From the NCBI GenBank assembly GCA_050084515.1, contig CM114271.1, positions 31,744,001 through 31,808,000 on the forward strand: 64,000 bases of DNA, written 5' to 3'. Position numbers and translations under genes: made by a program. Origin of the DNA: Blasia pusilla (lineage: Eukaryota > Marchantiophyta > Marchantiopsida > Blasiales). Under the pieces are notes generated by a model. The model worked only from the letters and a program-made list of their open reading frames with translations. It ran no database searches and was not told the origin of the DNA. Of this stretch, positions 10,091 through 21,676 are shown one piece after another (position 1 is the stretch's first letter; each line of letters opens with the position of its first letter).

Positions 10091-10517
10091 CACCACTTCC
10101 ACCTACACAAGCAAACTTGCTTAACTTGCCCATCCGATATTCTGAATCCACAAACGGGTCTCGTTTTATACGTGGATGTACGATTTCCACCCAGCTCGAT
10201 CCATCTACTGATTAATGGCACAACCCGCCGGATTCAACCTAGGTCGATGAAATAACACCCACCACCTCCACCTATACAAGCAAACCTGCTTAACTCGCCC
10301 ATCCGATATCCAGAAACCACTCGAGGGTCTTCGTTTCATACGTTTTCTATGACTAATTTGACGTATGTCAGACAGAAGATTGCTAGAGATCCATCCATCA
10401 TACCAACAAGGACACTCAACAACTGAATGTGTCTATCAGGATTTCCACCCAGCTCGATCCGTCTACTGATTAATGGAACAGGCAGCTGGATTCAACCTAT
10501 GTTGATGAAACGACACC
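10091..10517. repeat. Imperfect direct duplication
   Basis: Units at about 10,091-10,258 and 10,259-10,517 share CACC(T/A)ACACAAGCAAAC-type starts, GCCCATCCGATAT, GATTTCCACCCAGCTCGATCC, CTACTGATTAATGG and a GATGAAA...ACACCC end. The second unit carries an extra segment of about 80 bp in its middle. Function unknown. Confidence 0.7.
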
Positions 10518-10556
10518 CACATAAGTTTGATCCCAGGAACAAGAAGGATATATTAA

Positions 10557-11351
10557 ATGCCAACCCTAGATTGTAGAATCAAAGCTCTTGGAGACTGCAT
10601 GGCAAGCCAATTTCAACCACATAACCAAAACAACTTCTCAACCAGGAAAGACAAGTGGATCGTAATACAATCAAACGATACAATTCCAGAAATCAAATCC
10701 AATGAGGCGCACATGGAATCCACCTACACCTTCGCAGCATCTCCGTCCTCACAGAAAACACACAGAAGACCAGGTACCAGGCGAGAATTAAAACCCGTTC
10801 GTTGCTCACATCGAGCCGGCAACCGACCATCAACATTCTGGAACCAATTCCCCTGCAAGGATCAATCGGAGGGACAAATTGACCTAACAACTTTGGAATT
10901 AAGGACAACAAGAGAAACCTACAAGTTTCGCTTGCCTCTGATTCGTCCCAACGGTGGCCATCCTTCCTCAAACTTCACTCCTTTCTATACTCGAAGCTTC
11001 CTTGAGTCCTCGCCTGGTTTCTTATCTTTCGGTCCTCCTGAACGAATAACTACTCGCCTTCTCTCGCTCCTCCGCGACTCCACCAAGGCTGTCGGAGGCC
11101 TTCTGACCAAGCACACCTTGAATTCTCCACCAGTTGCTTTCTCGACCGTATCTCGAACAACTGGCGCTCATAGGAAGGGCGGCCCGAGTTTCAGCAACAG
11201 CCTCGCAGCTATTGTCCCCTCTTTCTCGAGATGCAAATTGTACCTGCTTGTTCTCTATCCATCACCGTCCAACGAGTACGCTGGGTCTAAGGTCGCACGG
11301 CTACGACAGGCATACACCTATTTCAAGAGTTGTTTTGACAGGGCCTGTTAG
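10557..11351 (+). CDS. Long ORF of unknown status (264 codons)
   Basis: An uninterrupted frame of 264 codons in a locally GC-richer segment. The predicted protein is rich in Ser, Thr, Arg and Pro, with no hydrophobic core pattern, signal peptide, repeated motif or domain that I recognise. The minus strand is also partly open. It ends inside the left arm of a perfect hairpin (11,336-11,358). It may be a chance ORF or untranslated 5' sequence of a neighbouring element. Confidence 0.2.
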   Translation: MPTLDCRIKALGDCMASQFQPHNQNNFSTRKDKWIVIQSNDTIPEIKSNEAHMESTYTFAASPSSQKTHRRPGTRRELKPVRCSHRAGNRPSTFWNQFPCKDQSEGQIDLTTLELRTTRETYKFRLPLIRPNGGHPSSNFTPFYTRSFLESSPGFLSFGPPERITTRLLSLLRDSTKAVGGLLTKHTLNSPPVAFSTVSRTTGAHRKGGPSFSNSLAAIVPSFSRCKLYLLVLYPSPSNEYAGSKVARLRQAYTYFKSCFDRAC

Positions 11352-11386
11352 AATGACCCACCTGGTCATTCTAACAGGCCCTGTCA
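11336..11386. repeat. Perfect 23-nt inverted repeat with 5-nt loop
   Basis: Arms 11,336-11,358 and 11,364-11,386 are exact reverse complements; the loop is CACCT at 11,359-11,363. It stands about 25 bp from a second hairpin at 11,413-11,446. Confidence 0.9.
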
Positions 11387-11412
11387 TTACTAGTCGGCGA
11401 GAGTCTTCGGAT

Positions 11413-11446
11413 CCTCGGTAACTTACGCTTTAGCAAGTTACCGAGG
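11413..11446. repeat. 12-nt inverted repeat near LINE 3' end
   Basis: Arms CCTCGGTAACTT (11,413-11,424) and its exact complement (11,435-11,446) flank a 10-nt loop. It lies just beyond the AT-rich 3' flank of the minus-strand LINE at 11.45-12.83 kb and may mark its terminus. Confidence 0.7.
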
Positions 11447-11449
11447 AAG

Positions 11450-12829
11450 TACCCGTGAAAATAAAGAAGTGTTTGAATATATATGTCCATTTTATAATAA
11501 AATTAACTTAAAAAGAGGCAAAGAAAGGTAATAACAATTCAAAAGAGGAGTCAAAAAATGTATAAAAGAATGCAAAAAGAAAATGGTAGCAAACCGACGC
11601 AAACACCGGCTCAACGAACTACACGATTGATAGCTTGAAACAAATCTGATAAGAACACAAGTGTTTGGTAAGACGTGAATGGACGACGAGGCGAGCAACC
11701 CCCCACCATCTCCGCACCACGTATCAATGCCAAGGCTTGTGCACGTTGTAAGGCCACTGAGATGCATTGCCAAAAATAAGTAGTAACTACCGAGAGAGAA
11801 GGACTACGGGAAGGGGCAAGGTGATGATTCTCGAGGGAGTGGTGAGCACATGTTTTCAGGAAAGTATCAAAAGACACATGTAAATGACCGAATACTTCCA
11901 CTGCAAAAGGAATAAATCTATCAGTCGCATGTCTCACAGCATAACTTAACTCATTGATTCTTGTTGCAGTTTCGACCGCCACACCTTTGGTATGTGCGGC
12001 TCGACACACCAAGTCAGAATGTGTTGGATCAACAACCACCACATCACCTAGTGTCCGGAATCCACCTCGAGACATAACAAGATTCACTCTCCGACGAGAG
12101 GTTGCTTGTGTGGTTGAAGGTAGGACATGGAGTTGCTCTTGCCCAACGGTGTATCCTACAGTACCAGCCACTAATGCTACCGCCTCTCTAATGACATCAT
12201 GTGTGGCCGTTCATTCTCCACCATGTGCACATTGGAGAATATGGATACCCTTGGCATCAATGGGATCCCCGCAAACACAATTCGGCACACCTAAGAGAGA
12301 AGGATGGGGAAGTCCAAGAAGTAACTGCAAAGCTGTCGAGAATGTACTTCGAGGAAGACGAAATGGAAGAATAAGAGGATTTGCAACAAGCCACGCCCTC
12401 GCTCCGGTACCCGCACATGAACGTAGACGAGCTCGATTAGCGTCGAAGGATGCCTCGGAGAGAATGCTGGAAAAGTTGATTTGATGCAGATTCTTTGAGA
12501 TATGCTCTTGAAGTCGATCAACCCCTTCCGTGATCAGTTGACTGAAAAGGGGGTAGAATTGCTTGTGTAGCAAGAGGAAGAAGAGCTCGTGCAGATCTCA
12601 GTTGTTGTTGAAATAACAAGTCCACCTCCTCTACATGGGCAATATGATCCATCAAGATAGTTGTATCTCCTAGGAGAAACCTTGAAGCCATAATCGGTGC
12701 TACCAACGCCCAACTCACCAAAAAGGCTTCGGGAGCAAATGCGACTGTGGAGGACAGTCCCACCCCTCCAAAAGAAATAGGCAAGATAGTTTGAATAGTT
12801 TTATTAATGAAAGGATTAATGATGCTCAC
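11450..12829 (-). pseudogene. LINE C-terminal region with zinc motif and RLE-like domain
   Basis: Frame 12,829-12,518 carries PISFGGVGLSSTVAFAPEAF and VSWALVAP, the Gly-rich segment that follows the RT thumb in several non-LTR and RT-like proteins. After a frameshift near 12,570 the frame is open to 11,611 except for one TGA at about 12,211. It contains a zinc-type motif (CVCGDPID, then HILQCAHGG) and a domain whose order resembles restriction-like endonucleases of non-LTR elements: GDVVVVDPTH, a Lys near AHTKG, then DRFIPFAVEVFGHLH. This last block matches the usual FVPLAVETFG-like end of the family. The RT itself is absent, so the copy is 5' truncated at about 12,830. AT-rich 3' flank extends to about 11,450. 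A related fragment lies at 62.9-63.3 kb. Confidence 0.65.
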
Positions 12830-14162
12830 ACAAATTCATAACATGTGAATTATTTGTCACATGTGGAAAAAAATGTCAATAGTAGCTTTTAAATTTTTAT
12901 TTTTATTTTTATTTTTTATTTAATTTCCAAATTTAAGAATAATTTCTAATTTTAAAATCTTAAAAGAGTAAGAAAATTTCACCTTTAAATAACACTCATC
13001 TTCCCTGAATAATTTCACTCCTCCGTAAAAGCTCAAACAGTAACTATTCTTCCCCTTCCATTCTTCCCATCATAATAACATTCACTAACCTAAATCTTAG
13101 TTAATAATTAACAAAATAATTTCATTTTTCCATTAAAATTCATTTTCCTTTCCCAAAATATCACACGTGAACTAATACGATTATTTTTAAAAATGATCAT
13201 GTTATTTACTTCAAATTTTAAATATGATTTCTATTTTCTAAGATCTTAGAAGAGTAATAACATTTCATTGTTCTTAGTAATTACAATTCTCCATTCAAAT
13301 TTAAATGATATCTCAATACATTAAGTAATTTTATTTTTCCATAAAATTTAAACAAAATCTACCTCTTCATTAAATTTTATTTCCTTTTTTCATCAAATAT
13401 GAATTGAGGTACAAATTCTAAAATTTTGGTTATCTATCATACACTGAAATCCCTATTGGTTTCCTTTGTTCTATTTCTATCCATCTAATAGGAGTAGCAT
13501 GTTGCCTATTTTGTCTAATCGCCCGCTATCTTGTCGTATTGTGCATATGTTGATATCCATTTTTATATAGATGATCGTAAGCTAGGTGATTAGGACTTCG
13601 AAGGTGGCTGGAGCCCCTTTCCATACCTTTCAAAGTAAATAAATGAAAGGATTTATCTTTCCTAATTAACGAATTAAGAAAAAACCTTATAAATTTGATC
13701 CTAACCCATGTTTAGAGCATGAATAATAATATCTCTAATATAAAAACCTAAATTATAAGACACTAACTATAGTGAAGAATAGAAATTTTTCATATCTATT
13801 TTATGAAAGTGTATTCTCTAAAACTCTATAAAATATGCATGTCAAAACCGTCACCCGGGGATTTTTTTTTTTTCGACCTGCCCTTGCAAGGAAGTGTACT
13901 TGTTTTATTGTGGATTATTTGATTTTCAATCAAATTAGCGTTTAATTTTCATTATCCAAGCAACTTTCCCCTACTTCCTTCCACTTCACATTACCTCCTA
14001 ATCATCCACATCATACACCCTAGGTGGTATACCAATGTTATGCAAGATAGAAAAAAACACAGTGGACTTTTAAATGGAAGGATTTGCAGATTTGAGAGGG
14101 AGTCCGCCTCTTAAACTCATAATTCCTGAAATTGTCTAAATGCTAAACTCAATTTGTATGTA
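12830..14162. other. AT-rich intergenic DNA
   Basis: Strongly AT-rich with many short T- and A-runs. No coding frame, domain or repeat structure recognised. Confidence 0.5.
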
Positions 14163-14195
14163 CTAGCATAATGCCCATGCTATGCACGAGTGAAA
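14163..14195 (-). mobile_element. Possible Helitron 3' terminus
   Basis: On the minus strand the sequence ends in an imperfect GC-rich hairpin (CTCGTGC-ATA-GCATGGG, 2 non-Watson-Crick pairs) followed about 9 nt later by CTAG and a T. Helitrons end in a hairpin followed by CTRR and insert 5' of T. No 5' TC end or helicase was found, so the element body is undefined. Confidence 0.25.
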
Positions 14196-17100
14196 ATCAT
14201 CCGTGAGGAAAGACATTTCGTTAATTTAGTTTTTCTATTACGTTAATTTAACTTTTCTATTGCACGTGTGATCACTGAAGGGGGTTAAAAGATACACGTG
14301 TCAACACCAAAAGAAGGGGTATTCAAACCCCATCCTCTTTTAATTATATAGATGTCACTTGGACCCTAAATAGACCTTCGAGTTATTCTATATATCTATT
14401 GATTGTTTCATCTCGCAATGGCACATGCAACTTTCCTTAATGGTATAGATGCATATATGATCTCTCCTACTTTATTTCCTTAAACTCTCATTATTTTGTA
14501 CTCCATATAAGCTTTATTGCTTACCATCCTTTTCCACTAAAGTTCATCTTCCTATCACCTACTCAGGTCCATCTTACCCCATAGACTCCCCACATCCCTT
14601 ACTTTTCCAAAGCGCCTCCTCCTTCATTGCAAGTAATTGTGTAGGGGTTTGGGTTTGGGAATTTACTAATATGTAAAGTTAGAGTGGACAATTATCGTGG
14701 ACGAGAAGAGAGTGGGATTCCATGATGTTAGGTTGAAGGGCGAGGTATGCAAGATTTTGCTATGGACTATCTCTTGGGTATGATTTCTTTTCTCTTTTTC
14801 TTTGTGTGTGTGTGTGTGGGGGGGCAAGGATGATGTTATGTCTCTCTCAAGATGAGTTGCATCCATGCCTTGACCCTCAAAGATAGCTGTGCGTTCAAGA
14901 AAAAGGCAGAAATTTAGTCAAGATACACTAGATACCCATGCTCTATTGGTAGCTACTACTTCTCCTTTCACGTTGGTATCTTTGCTATATTCCAGGTGCA
15001 AAGTTGACCATATGGAGGTTTTGGCTTGCAAGAAGAGGTTTTGTGGAGGTGATTGGGAGTCTCTTCAAAGTGATAATATGGCTTGCATCAAAGGTAGCAC
15101 TTCACTTGGTTTACCGTTAGATAATCTTGTAGCATCAATCGAGGTCACAATGTTGTAAGACAACATAACGTGCTTGCCAATACTAGTGAGTTGTGCATGT
15201 TCTTCGTCCTCTAGCTTTTGTGACTCCAATAATTGATAGCATTGACGCCCTTTGGAGGCTACATCTTTGCCTAGTGATTGATATTCTAGCTTTCGTGCAT
15301 GAATTTCACCTTGACAAGTGGATTGAGTCTCTAACCAAAACTCAATATTTGTGCCTCAAGTTTAGCATCACGTTTTGTAGGTATTGGAGTATCAAACCCG
15401 CATGCCTCTCACTCCTCCTCTATTATGCGAGCCTCTTGCATGACCTTATGAGTAGTAATCACATTGTAGTGATGATAATCCAAAATAAATCGACATATCA
15501 TGGTTTTCAGGTAGTGCGGAGAATCATGTTCATGTGCCATTATGAAACTTTGCAATAATGGCATTCCACTTGCACTACTGATATGCATGTATTTGGTCCA
15601 TCCACATATGCATGTGTTACTCACATACATGTTGCACAATCAGGAAAGGAAATCTCTTCGTCTCAAATACTACCAAGTAACCAGAGGTGCTCAACATGAT
15701 GCTCCATAAGGCCTTGGCTCCCTAGTGCACTCGCTCCATGTGTGGAGCCGCTACAGCCTCACCACCTACATCTAATCCTTATACTACCCTACGTCATAGT
15801 GGAATTGAAGCCCATCATACATTGGCTTCTTATGCTTGGGAAAGGCATACCATTGCCTTCTCCATGCACACTGCTAATGTGTGAACCTCTTGGTTCTTGA
15901 TCATATTTTGTGCATGCTACTCTATCATGGTCCCATCTAGAGAATATAATATGAGGGACAAAATGCATGTAATACTCAAAAACACTCCTTTGACCGAGGG
16001 TCATAGTGACCTCCAACCCAATCATAACATCCAGAATAGGAGTAGATGATTGCCCATCTAGTGATACTCTCAAACTTGACCATGAACTAGAGCAAGTGCA
16101 TTTTCAACTTTTGTGCAAGTTTTGGAACTTACACACAACTCACAAAATTTTTTTGCATTGATTTTTATTGAAGACTAAGTTATAGTCAAGCTCACTGGAC
16201 ACCCAAACTGCTATATTTGGTACTCACAAGAAGTAGGAACGCTTAATCTTGGTTAGTTAGTTACGCACGATTATCTTAACTAGGATTAGTTAATCACAAT
16301 TAGTCTAAATGAAGACTACAGTTAGGATTAGGGTTAGGGTTGCTTATAGATACCCTATATAATTGAGAAGGGGACCAACCTCTACTCATTCTCTCATTGC
16401 AAAATTTCATTCTTCATGATGGTGTACGTGTGAGTGTGAGAGTCTTATGTATCCCATCAGTTATGCTTCTTTAGTAGTTTTCGACAATTTTTGCACCCAC
16501 AAGGCTTTGCTACTCTAGACATATGCAAATCCCAGACATAGGAATTGAATGGACTGGTATAGAAGCTATAAATCATGGTTTAATAGCTCTCAAGATTCAC
16601 AATGGACTCATAATTATGAGATTGATGGAAGAGATAATGAATTGTTTAGCGATGTCGTATAGTAAAATCACCCACTATGTAAACTCCTCTCTCATTAAGT
16701 GTTAGAGAGAGTTTTAAGTAAATTAGTTTAGAAAATTGAAATTTACATGTTTAAACCTATTTAGGGTAGCTCATTTATGCGGGCCCAACTTGAGGAAAAG
16801 AGGTCATAAATAAGATATGGGAGTATAAAAGTAAAGTATTGGGATTAGTGTTTTAATGAGAGAAAAGCAAAAGTAGTCTTGGTTGGTGGCTAGGGTAGTT
16901 GGGATAGCTTGAAGGACATGAAGTGAGTTGATGAGGATATTTTGGGGGATATAACATGTAATCTACTTGTGTCAAAATGGGATTGGCTAAGCCTTGAGAG
17001 GAAGCCATGTGGCACAGGATAATATTAGCCCTATTTTATACTCTTGTGGATCCTTGAGAGTATATAAAGAGAGACCTTCAAGGGTTCATCACCTTCTACT

Positions 17101-18380
17101 TTATTTCTTGAGGGTGCCTTGTTGCTCTTGAGTGGATGGAATTGGCTTGCTTGCTCTTCCAATGAGAGTAGATTATCCCTCTTGGGAGAGTAACTTGGTT
17201 GAGTTATATTCTCTGAGAGTTTCAAGAGTCTAATATGAGATGGTTATTTGAGAAGACTTATCGTCTTAGGAGAGTTTTGTCATGCGAGGGATAGTGGATG
17301 GTTTTGTCTTGTTATTTTTCCAATGAGAGTATATTACCTCTATTGGGAGAGCAACTCTGCCAAAACCTATTCTTTAGGAGGTAGAGAATATCCGTTAATT
17401 ATGGATAGGGGTGGAGCATGAGTTGGATTTGATTTTCCTTTCCTTAATCCGTACCACATCAAGATTCTCTTTGTAGATAGGCATTGGTTTATTCGCTATC
17501 TAGTTTATCATTTTGGGGAGGCATTCATGAATCAAGTCATGCACTCTCCAACTTTGGTGATTCTTCCTATCGTCACGTACGGAAGGACATAGGATTGTAC
17601 TTTGTATGTCCTTATATAACAATCCATGGATGTTAATAGGCCTACTCAAGTACGATTTAACACGAGTTATATTATTTTTCTTGTATACAAGCGTAAAGTA
17701 CTTTACAAGGACTTTATAGTTAGGAATTTTGGGGTTTGATGTTATGAAAAAATGATCGCCTCGGCACTACCATTTGTGATTCTTGTCGTGAGAGAATGGA
17801 AAGTGTATATAATAATTCTGCATTGAAAAAGGAGAACTTCTTAGGGAGTTTACCTTGTATTAACCACGTGTGCCGCAACTAGAAGGTTCATCCTTACTCA
17901 AAGGAAAACTCTTAATAGGACAACGATCTCTTTGCGAGTCTTGGAAGCTAGATGGTACCTACAATGGAGCTACAAAGAGGAAAAATAGAAGGAAAATTTC
18001 CTTTTGTCTCAAATACACCCCCCCCAATATCCCCACATTTCTCCATTTCCCATTGCTTCTCAAGCTTCCTACATTGAGTGTTCCATTCTATCCTTTATCG
18101 ATGTCGTAACCAAAGAGGAAATTAAATTGAATGCGCAGTGGAGGTCTCTATTTTTATCCCCCAAGCGTTAGATGATATTTGAATAAAATCATACTATAGA
18201 GGTGAAGAAATTATGTGACAAATGTAAGTTGGCTTGAGCGTGGATTGCACAAGAGTCTAGTAGGCATGTCGGTTGCACCAAAATGGACAAGTCCTTCAAT
18301 GGGAGGGATATGTCCATACTTGGGTTTTTTTTATGCCCAAGTTGCCCATGTAAGCTCCAAACTACGGGAACATGTGCGAG
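14196..18380. other. No recognisable gene
   Basis: Several ORFs of 60-120 codons occur (for example 14,889-15,158 and 15,193-15,558, plus strand) but show no recognised domain. A short TTAGGG-like run at 16,322-16,341 is not a plant telomere array. The segment 17,030-17,420 has loose repeats of a GGGAGAGTAAC/TTGAGAGT word. Probably degraded repeats. Confidence 0.4.
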
Positions 18381-18800
18381 TTAGGATGAAGAGTGTGGGC
18401 TGAAGGCACGCCATGGGCACGATACATGCTACCAATGGGTGTGACGCATGCGCCTTTGTAGACCTAGCATAGGCTTGCGGGTTGGAAGGCGGGCCTATCG
18501 CGGGCTAGTGGGGAGGCAAGGCGCAAGCTAGCTAATGGGCTTACCGCGGGCATGCTTGTTGGCATGCGAGCCTTTTGTAGGTCTGGTGGGCTGAGGACGG
18601 GCGTGGCATGGGCTGCGATGCCTACCACATGCCATGTGGGCCTGATGCGGGCTTAGTACGGGCAAGGAGGGCAAGGTGCAAGCTTAGGTGTAGACCATAT
18701 GAGTTGGGTTTGTGCCTAGATTTGGCACACCCGGGATGCTTGTGGGCCTAGGTTTGGAGGATACGGGTTGTACGAGCTGAGGCTCAAGATAGGATCAGAT
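18381..18800. repeat. GC-rich degenerate repeat region
   Basis: A local GC-rich island in AT-rich surroundings built from loosely repeated GCGGGC, CATGGGC and GGCATG words with spacings of about 20-45 bp. No coding frame survives across it. It looks like a decayed minisatellite or an element terminus. Confidence 0.4.
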
Positions 18801-19571
18801 GGTACGAGTTAAAGCGGGCTCTGCAAGGCTGGCCGCGGGCTTCAGAGCAGGCCTCATACATGCTTGAACGCAAATTGTGTAGAAAGATTGTGTGCGGATA
18901 GGGGAAGATTTTGATTGTTATTGAAGGCACTTGAAGGGATGGAGAAGAAAGTAGAAGATTAAAATATAGTTTCATAGGGTGGTTGTATTAGAGAAAAGGT
19001 TAGTTGCAAATGAAAGTGGTTAAAGAAGTGGGAATAGTATAAGTGGAGAGAGGAAGGAAGGATGTTAAAATATAATTGAATAGGATCATTGTTTTTGAAA
19101 ATAGGTTAGTTGTAAACTAAAGTGGGTAAAGAAGTTAAGATAATTGAAAAAGGATTGGGATTAGGAGAACAAAATAATATTTGCTAAATGGTGATTAGTG
19201 GAAATGGTTTAGGAATAAATAGTAAGTGGCGGTAGATGAGGAAAAAGAATGAAGTATTCATTCTCTTCCTTCCATCCTCCCTCGTATGAACTTTCTCATT
19301 CTTGGCATATCCTCCCTTCATGTCTCACTCTCTATATCGGATGGGGTTAGTAGCTGCTTGTAGTGATGACCAAAGCGAGATAAATCCAACAGATCGTGAA
19401 GGAAGATTAGGAAGAAGTACAAAAGGAAGGTGGAACATCAAGCAAATGCCAATTTAAGTGTTGTTCCTATTCTATGAAAACCTATTATATTACGAGGATG
19501 GTGGAGCATTTTACACGAGAGACACAAAACACAAATGATGGGAATCATGATATCCATCATGCCAAATTAGA
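18801..19571. other. No recognisable gene
   Basis: AT-rich DNA flanking the CACTA element; nothing recognised. Confidence 0.4.
19569..19571. repeat. CACTA target-site duplication (left)
   Basis: AGA immediately before the left CACTA terminus; identical to 25,943-25,945. Confidence 0.85.
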
Positions 19572-20473
19572 CACTAGTAGAAAATATGCCATTTTTAACC
19601 CATATGTTTGTGACTTATGTTACTACGAGTCATTTGAATTACACTTAGTTACTCCAAAGTTGGTCTATTGACTCGTGAGTTACTCACAAGATGGTTTAGT
19701 CACAAAAAGTTACTAATGTAAACTTAGAGAGGAAAAAGAGTTTTGGATCAAGATGGGAAGACCGACAAAAGAGAAAGAAAATAAATTAGAAGATAGAATT
19801 TCTTCAACACATCTAACTTGGCTTAAGAAATTTTTTCAAATATTTTACTTTATTAATTGCGGAAAAAATAATTTACCTCTTTTCCAATCCCCGTCTTCCA
19901 ATAAGTAAAAGAAATTTTCTTACTTTGATGCTTTTTTCCCAAAAGAGGGATTAAAATTTTCTCCCAATCTAGCTTAAAAATTAAAATAATATAGAAATAA
20001 TATTTCTTCCATTATTTTAAAGGATAATTTTTGTCCCATTAGCATACTATTATCCTTTTCCTTTTTTCCCAAAAGGCAAAGTAATTAACTAAACTTTAAG
20101 TTGTTTTTTCTCATAACTTCATTGGCACGAACCTTGAGAATAGAATTTTAAATTTTCTAATGAAAATAGAGAATAAAAATGAAGGAGAATCTAAAATATT
20201 TCATGTTTGAGATTTGATTTAATTATAATTAATTCATTCTTTTAAAAAATTAACCTAATTATTTAAAGCTTCCCATTCTTTTTTTTCTCGTAGTATAGGG
20301 TAGAATCGAAAAAGCTCCATGAATTAATTGGCTTCATGGAAAAATCTCATAGGTATAATTTATTTATTGGTTCTCAAAATGAAGTAACGCACTTAATAAC
20401 AAGATGATGTCTATTATTTTTCAAGTAAAAAAACTCCCGCGCTTTGGCTTGATGTCATCCTTATTTGCGCCTA

Positions 20474-20646
20474 AGTTTGTATCTCGGACATTCTTCTCTT
20501 CTCTACTCTTACCCAAGTACGCACAGATGTCCCGCTAGATCTAGAGTCAAGGGTCATTGAAGAGACGGAGTATCCTTTCTCGCATCTCTGCATCAGTGAT
20601 TACTATGTGTATGACTCTTTCAACGTCAAACTTAAATTGATCCCTG
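20474..20646 (+). pseudogene. Exon-like segment inside CACTA element
   Basis: An open frame of about 57 codons with protein-like composition (contains EETEYPFSHLCISDYY and SFNVKLKLIPG) runs up to a canonical GTGAGT donor at 20,647. The product was not recognised. Because it lies inside a transposon without a transposase of its own, it may be captured host exon sequence. Confidence 0.35.
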
Positions 20647-20698
20647 GTGAGTCAGCATGAACTATATGCACCTTCTACGTGAGTACTTCAAATTTCTT

Positions 20699-20702
<4 letters not shown>

Positions 20703-20768
<66 letters not shown>
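20703..20768. repeat. (CT)n microsatellite
   Basis: An uninterrupted CT dinucleotide tract of about 66 bp inside the CACTA element. Confidence 0.98.
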
Positions 20769-20771
<3 letters not shown>

Positions 20772-20844
20772 GGGCAGTGTTCTTGAATCAAAAAAGTAGA
20801 ATGGGATCGCATTCAAAGTCTTCCAGTTGTTTGATATCCTGTAG

Positions 20845-21045
20845 AAAGAGGAGGAGGGAGATGAGCAATTAGACGTATTCTTTCAAGATGATGATGGTGA
20901 GGAGGAGGAATCCAAGAGCTCTGCTGGAGGTGGCCAAATTGATGAAGGAGTGTTGGAACTTAGGGAAAAGGTCAATTTTGGTTCCAATCTCACCGGAAAG
21001 TTTCGCTCTCGTACAGCCTCTACTAATGGGTACACTAAACCCTAT
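20845..21045 (+). pseudogene. Second exon-like segment inside CACTA element
   Basis: After an AG at 20,843-20,844 an acidic frame runs through FFQDDDGEEEESKSSAGG and then REKVNFGSNLTGKF to TNGYTKPYE, followed by a possible GT donor. The composition looks like an acidic linker of a real protein. The intron phase does not match the preceding exon-like segment under the simplest splice choice, so the two may not be adjacent exons. Identity unknown. Confidence 0.3.
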
Positions 21046-21595
21046 GAGGTTGTAAAACCCTAACATCCTAACTTTCGGGTCCTAGGATATGTTGAAGCAT
21101 CCACGTTTCTCCCCTCCTCCACGACCATGCTCTCTATTTCAAATTTGAGTTTCAGTCACGGCGTGAGTGAAAATCAAGCGTTCCCTCCCTCCCCCATCTA
21201 GTTCTTGTTGATTTGTGTTGTTGTGATTCGGAGTGCGCGGCCACTTCATGTTGCTCGAGTTGCGTGGATGTGTGGGAAAATTGTGAGATTGCTAAGTAGA
21301 ACCTCAAGCAATAGAGTGTAGGTGCGGTCCAGATCTTTCTCTATCTTTTTCTCTCTCTCTTTTGTCACTGTTTCACATTGAATTTCATTTTGCTTGGAAA
21401 TGCCAATCTGAGGCTTGAATCTAACATCGTATGCTATGTGTGCTCGACTTACGTTCATCATCACTAACTATGTTTTGTTATACAGCAAGCAAAGTGGAAG
21501 AGTCGCTCAAATCAAAGGTCACTCACTTGTAGATTGAAGAATTTCATCTCTTGATTTTGCAAGTCATGATTTTTTAGAACACTGTTAGTCTTTCT

Positions 21596-21600
<5 letters not shown>

Positions 21601-21673
<73 letters not shown>
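21601..21673. repeat. (CT)n microsatellite
   Basis: An uninterrupted CT tract of about 73 bp inside the CACTA element. Confidence 0.98.

Positions 21674-21676
<3 letters not shown>

Noticed and set aside
10557-11351. 264-codon ORF as a firm host gene
   Set aside because: No domain, no splice context and low-complexity Ser/Arg/Thr composition; kept only as a low-confidence feature.
16322-16341. TTAGGGTTAGGG-like run as an interstitial telomere
   Set aside because: Only about two and a half units, and plant telomeres are usually TTTAGGG; chance is adequate.
20657-20872. ORFs encoding long Ser-Leu runs (also at 26.6, 27.2 and 32.7 kb) and Arg-Glu runs on minus
   Set aside because: They are translations of (CT)n microsatellites and have no coding evidence.
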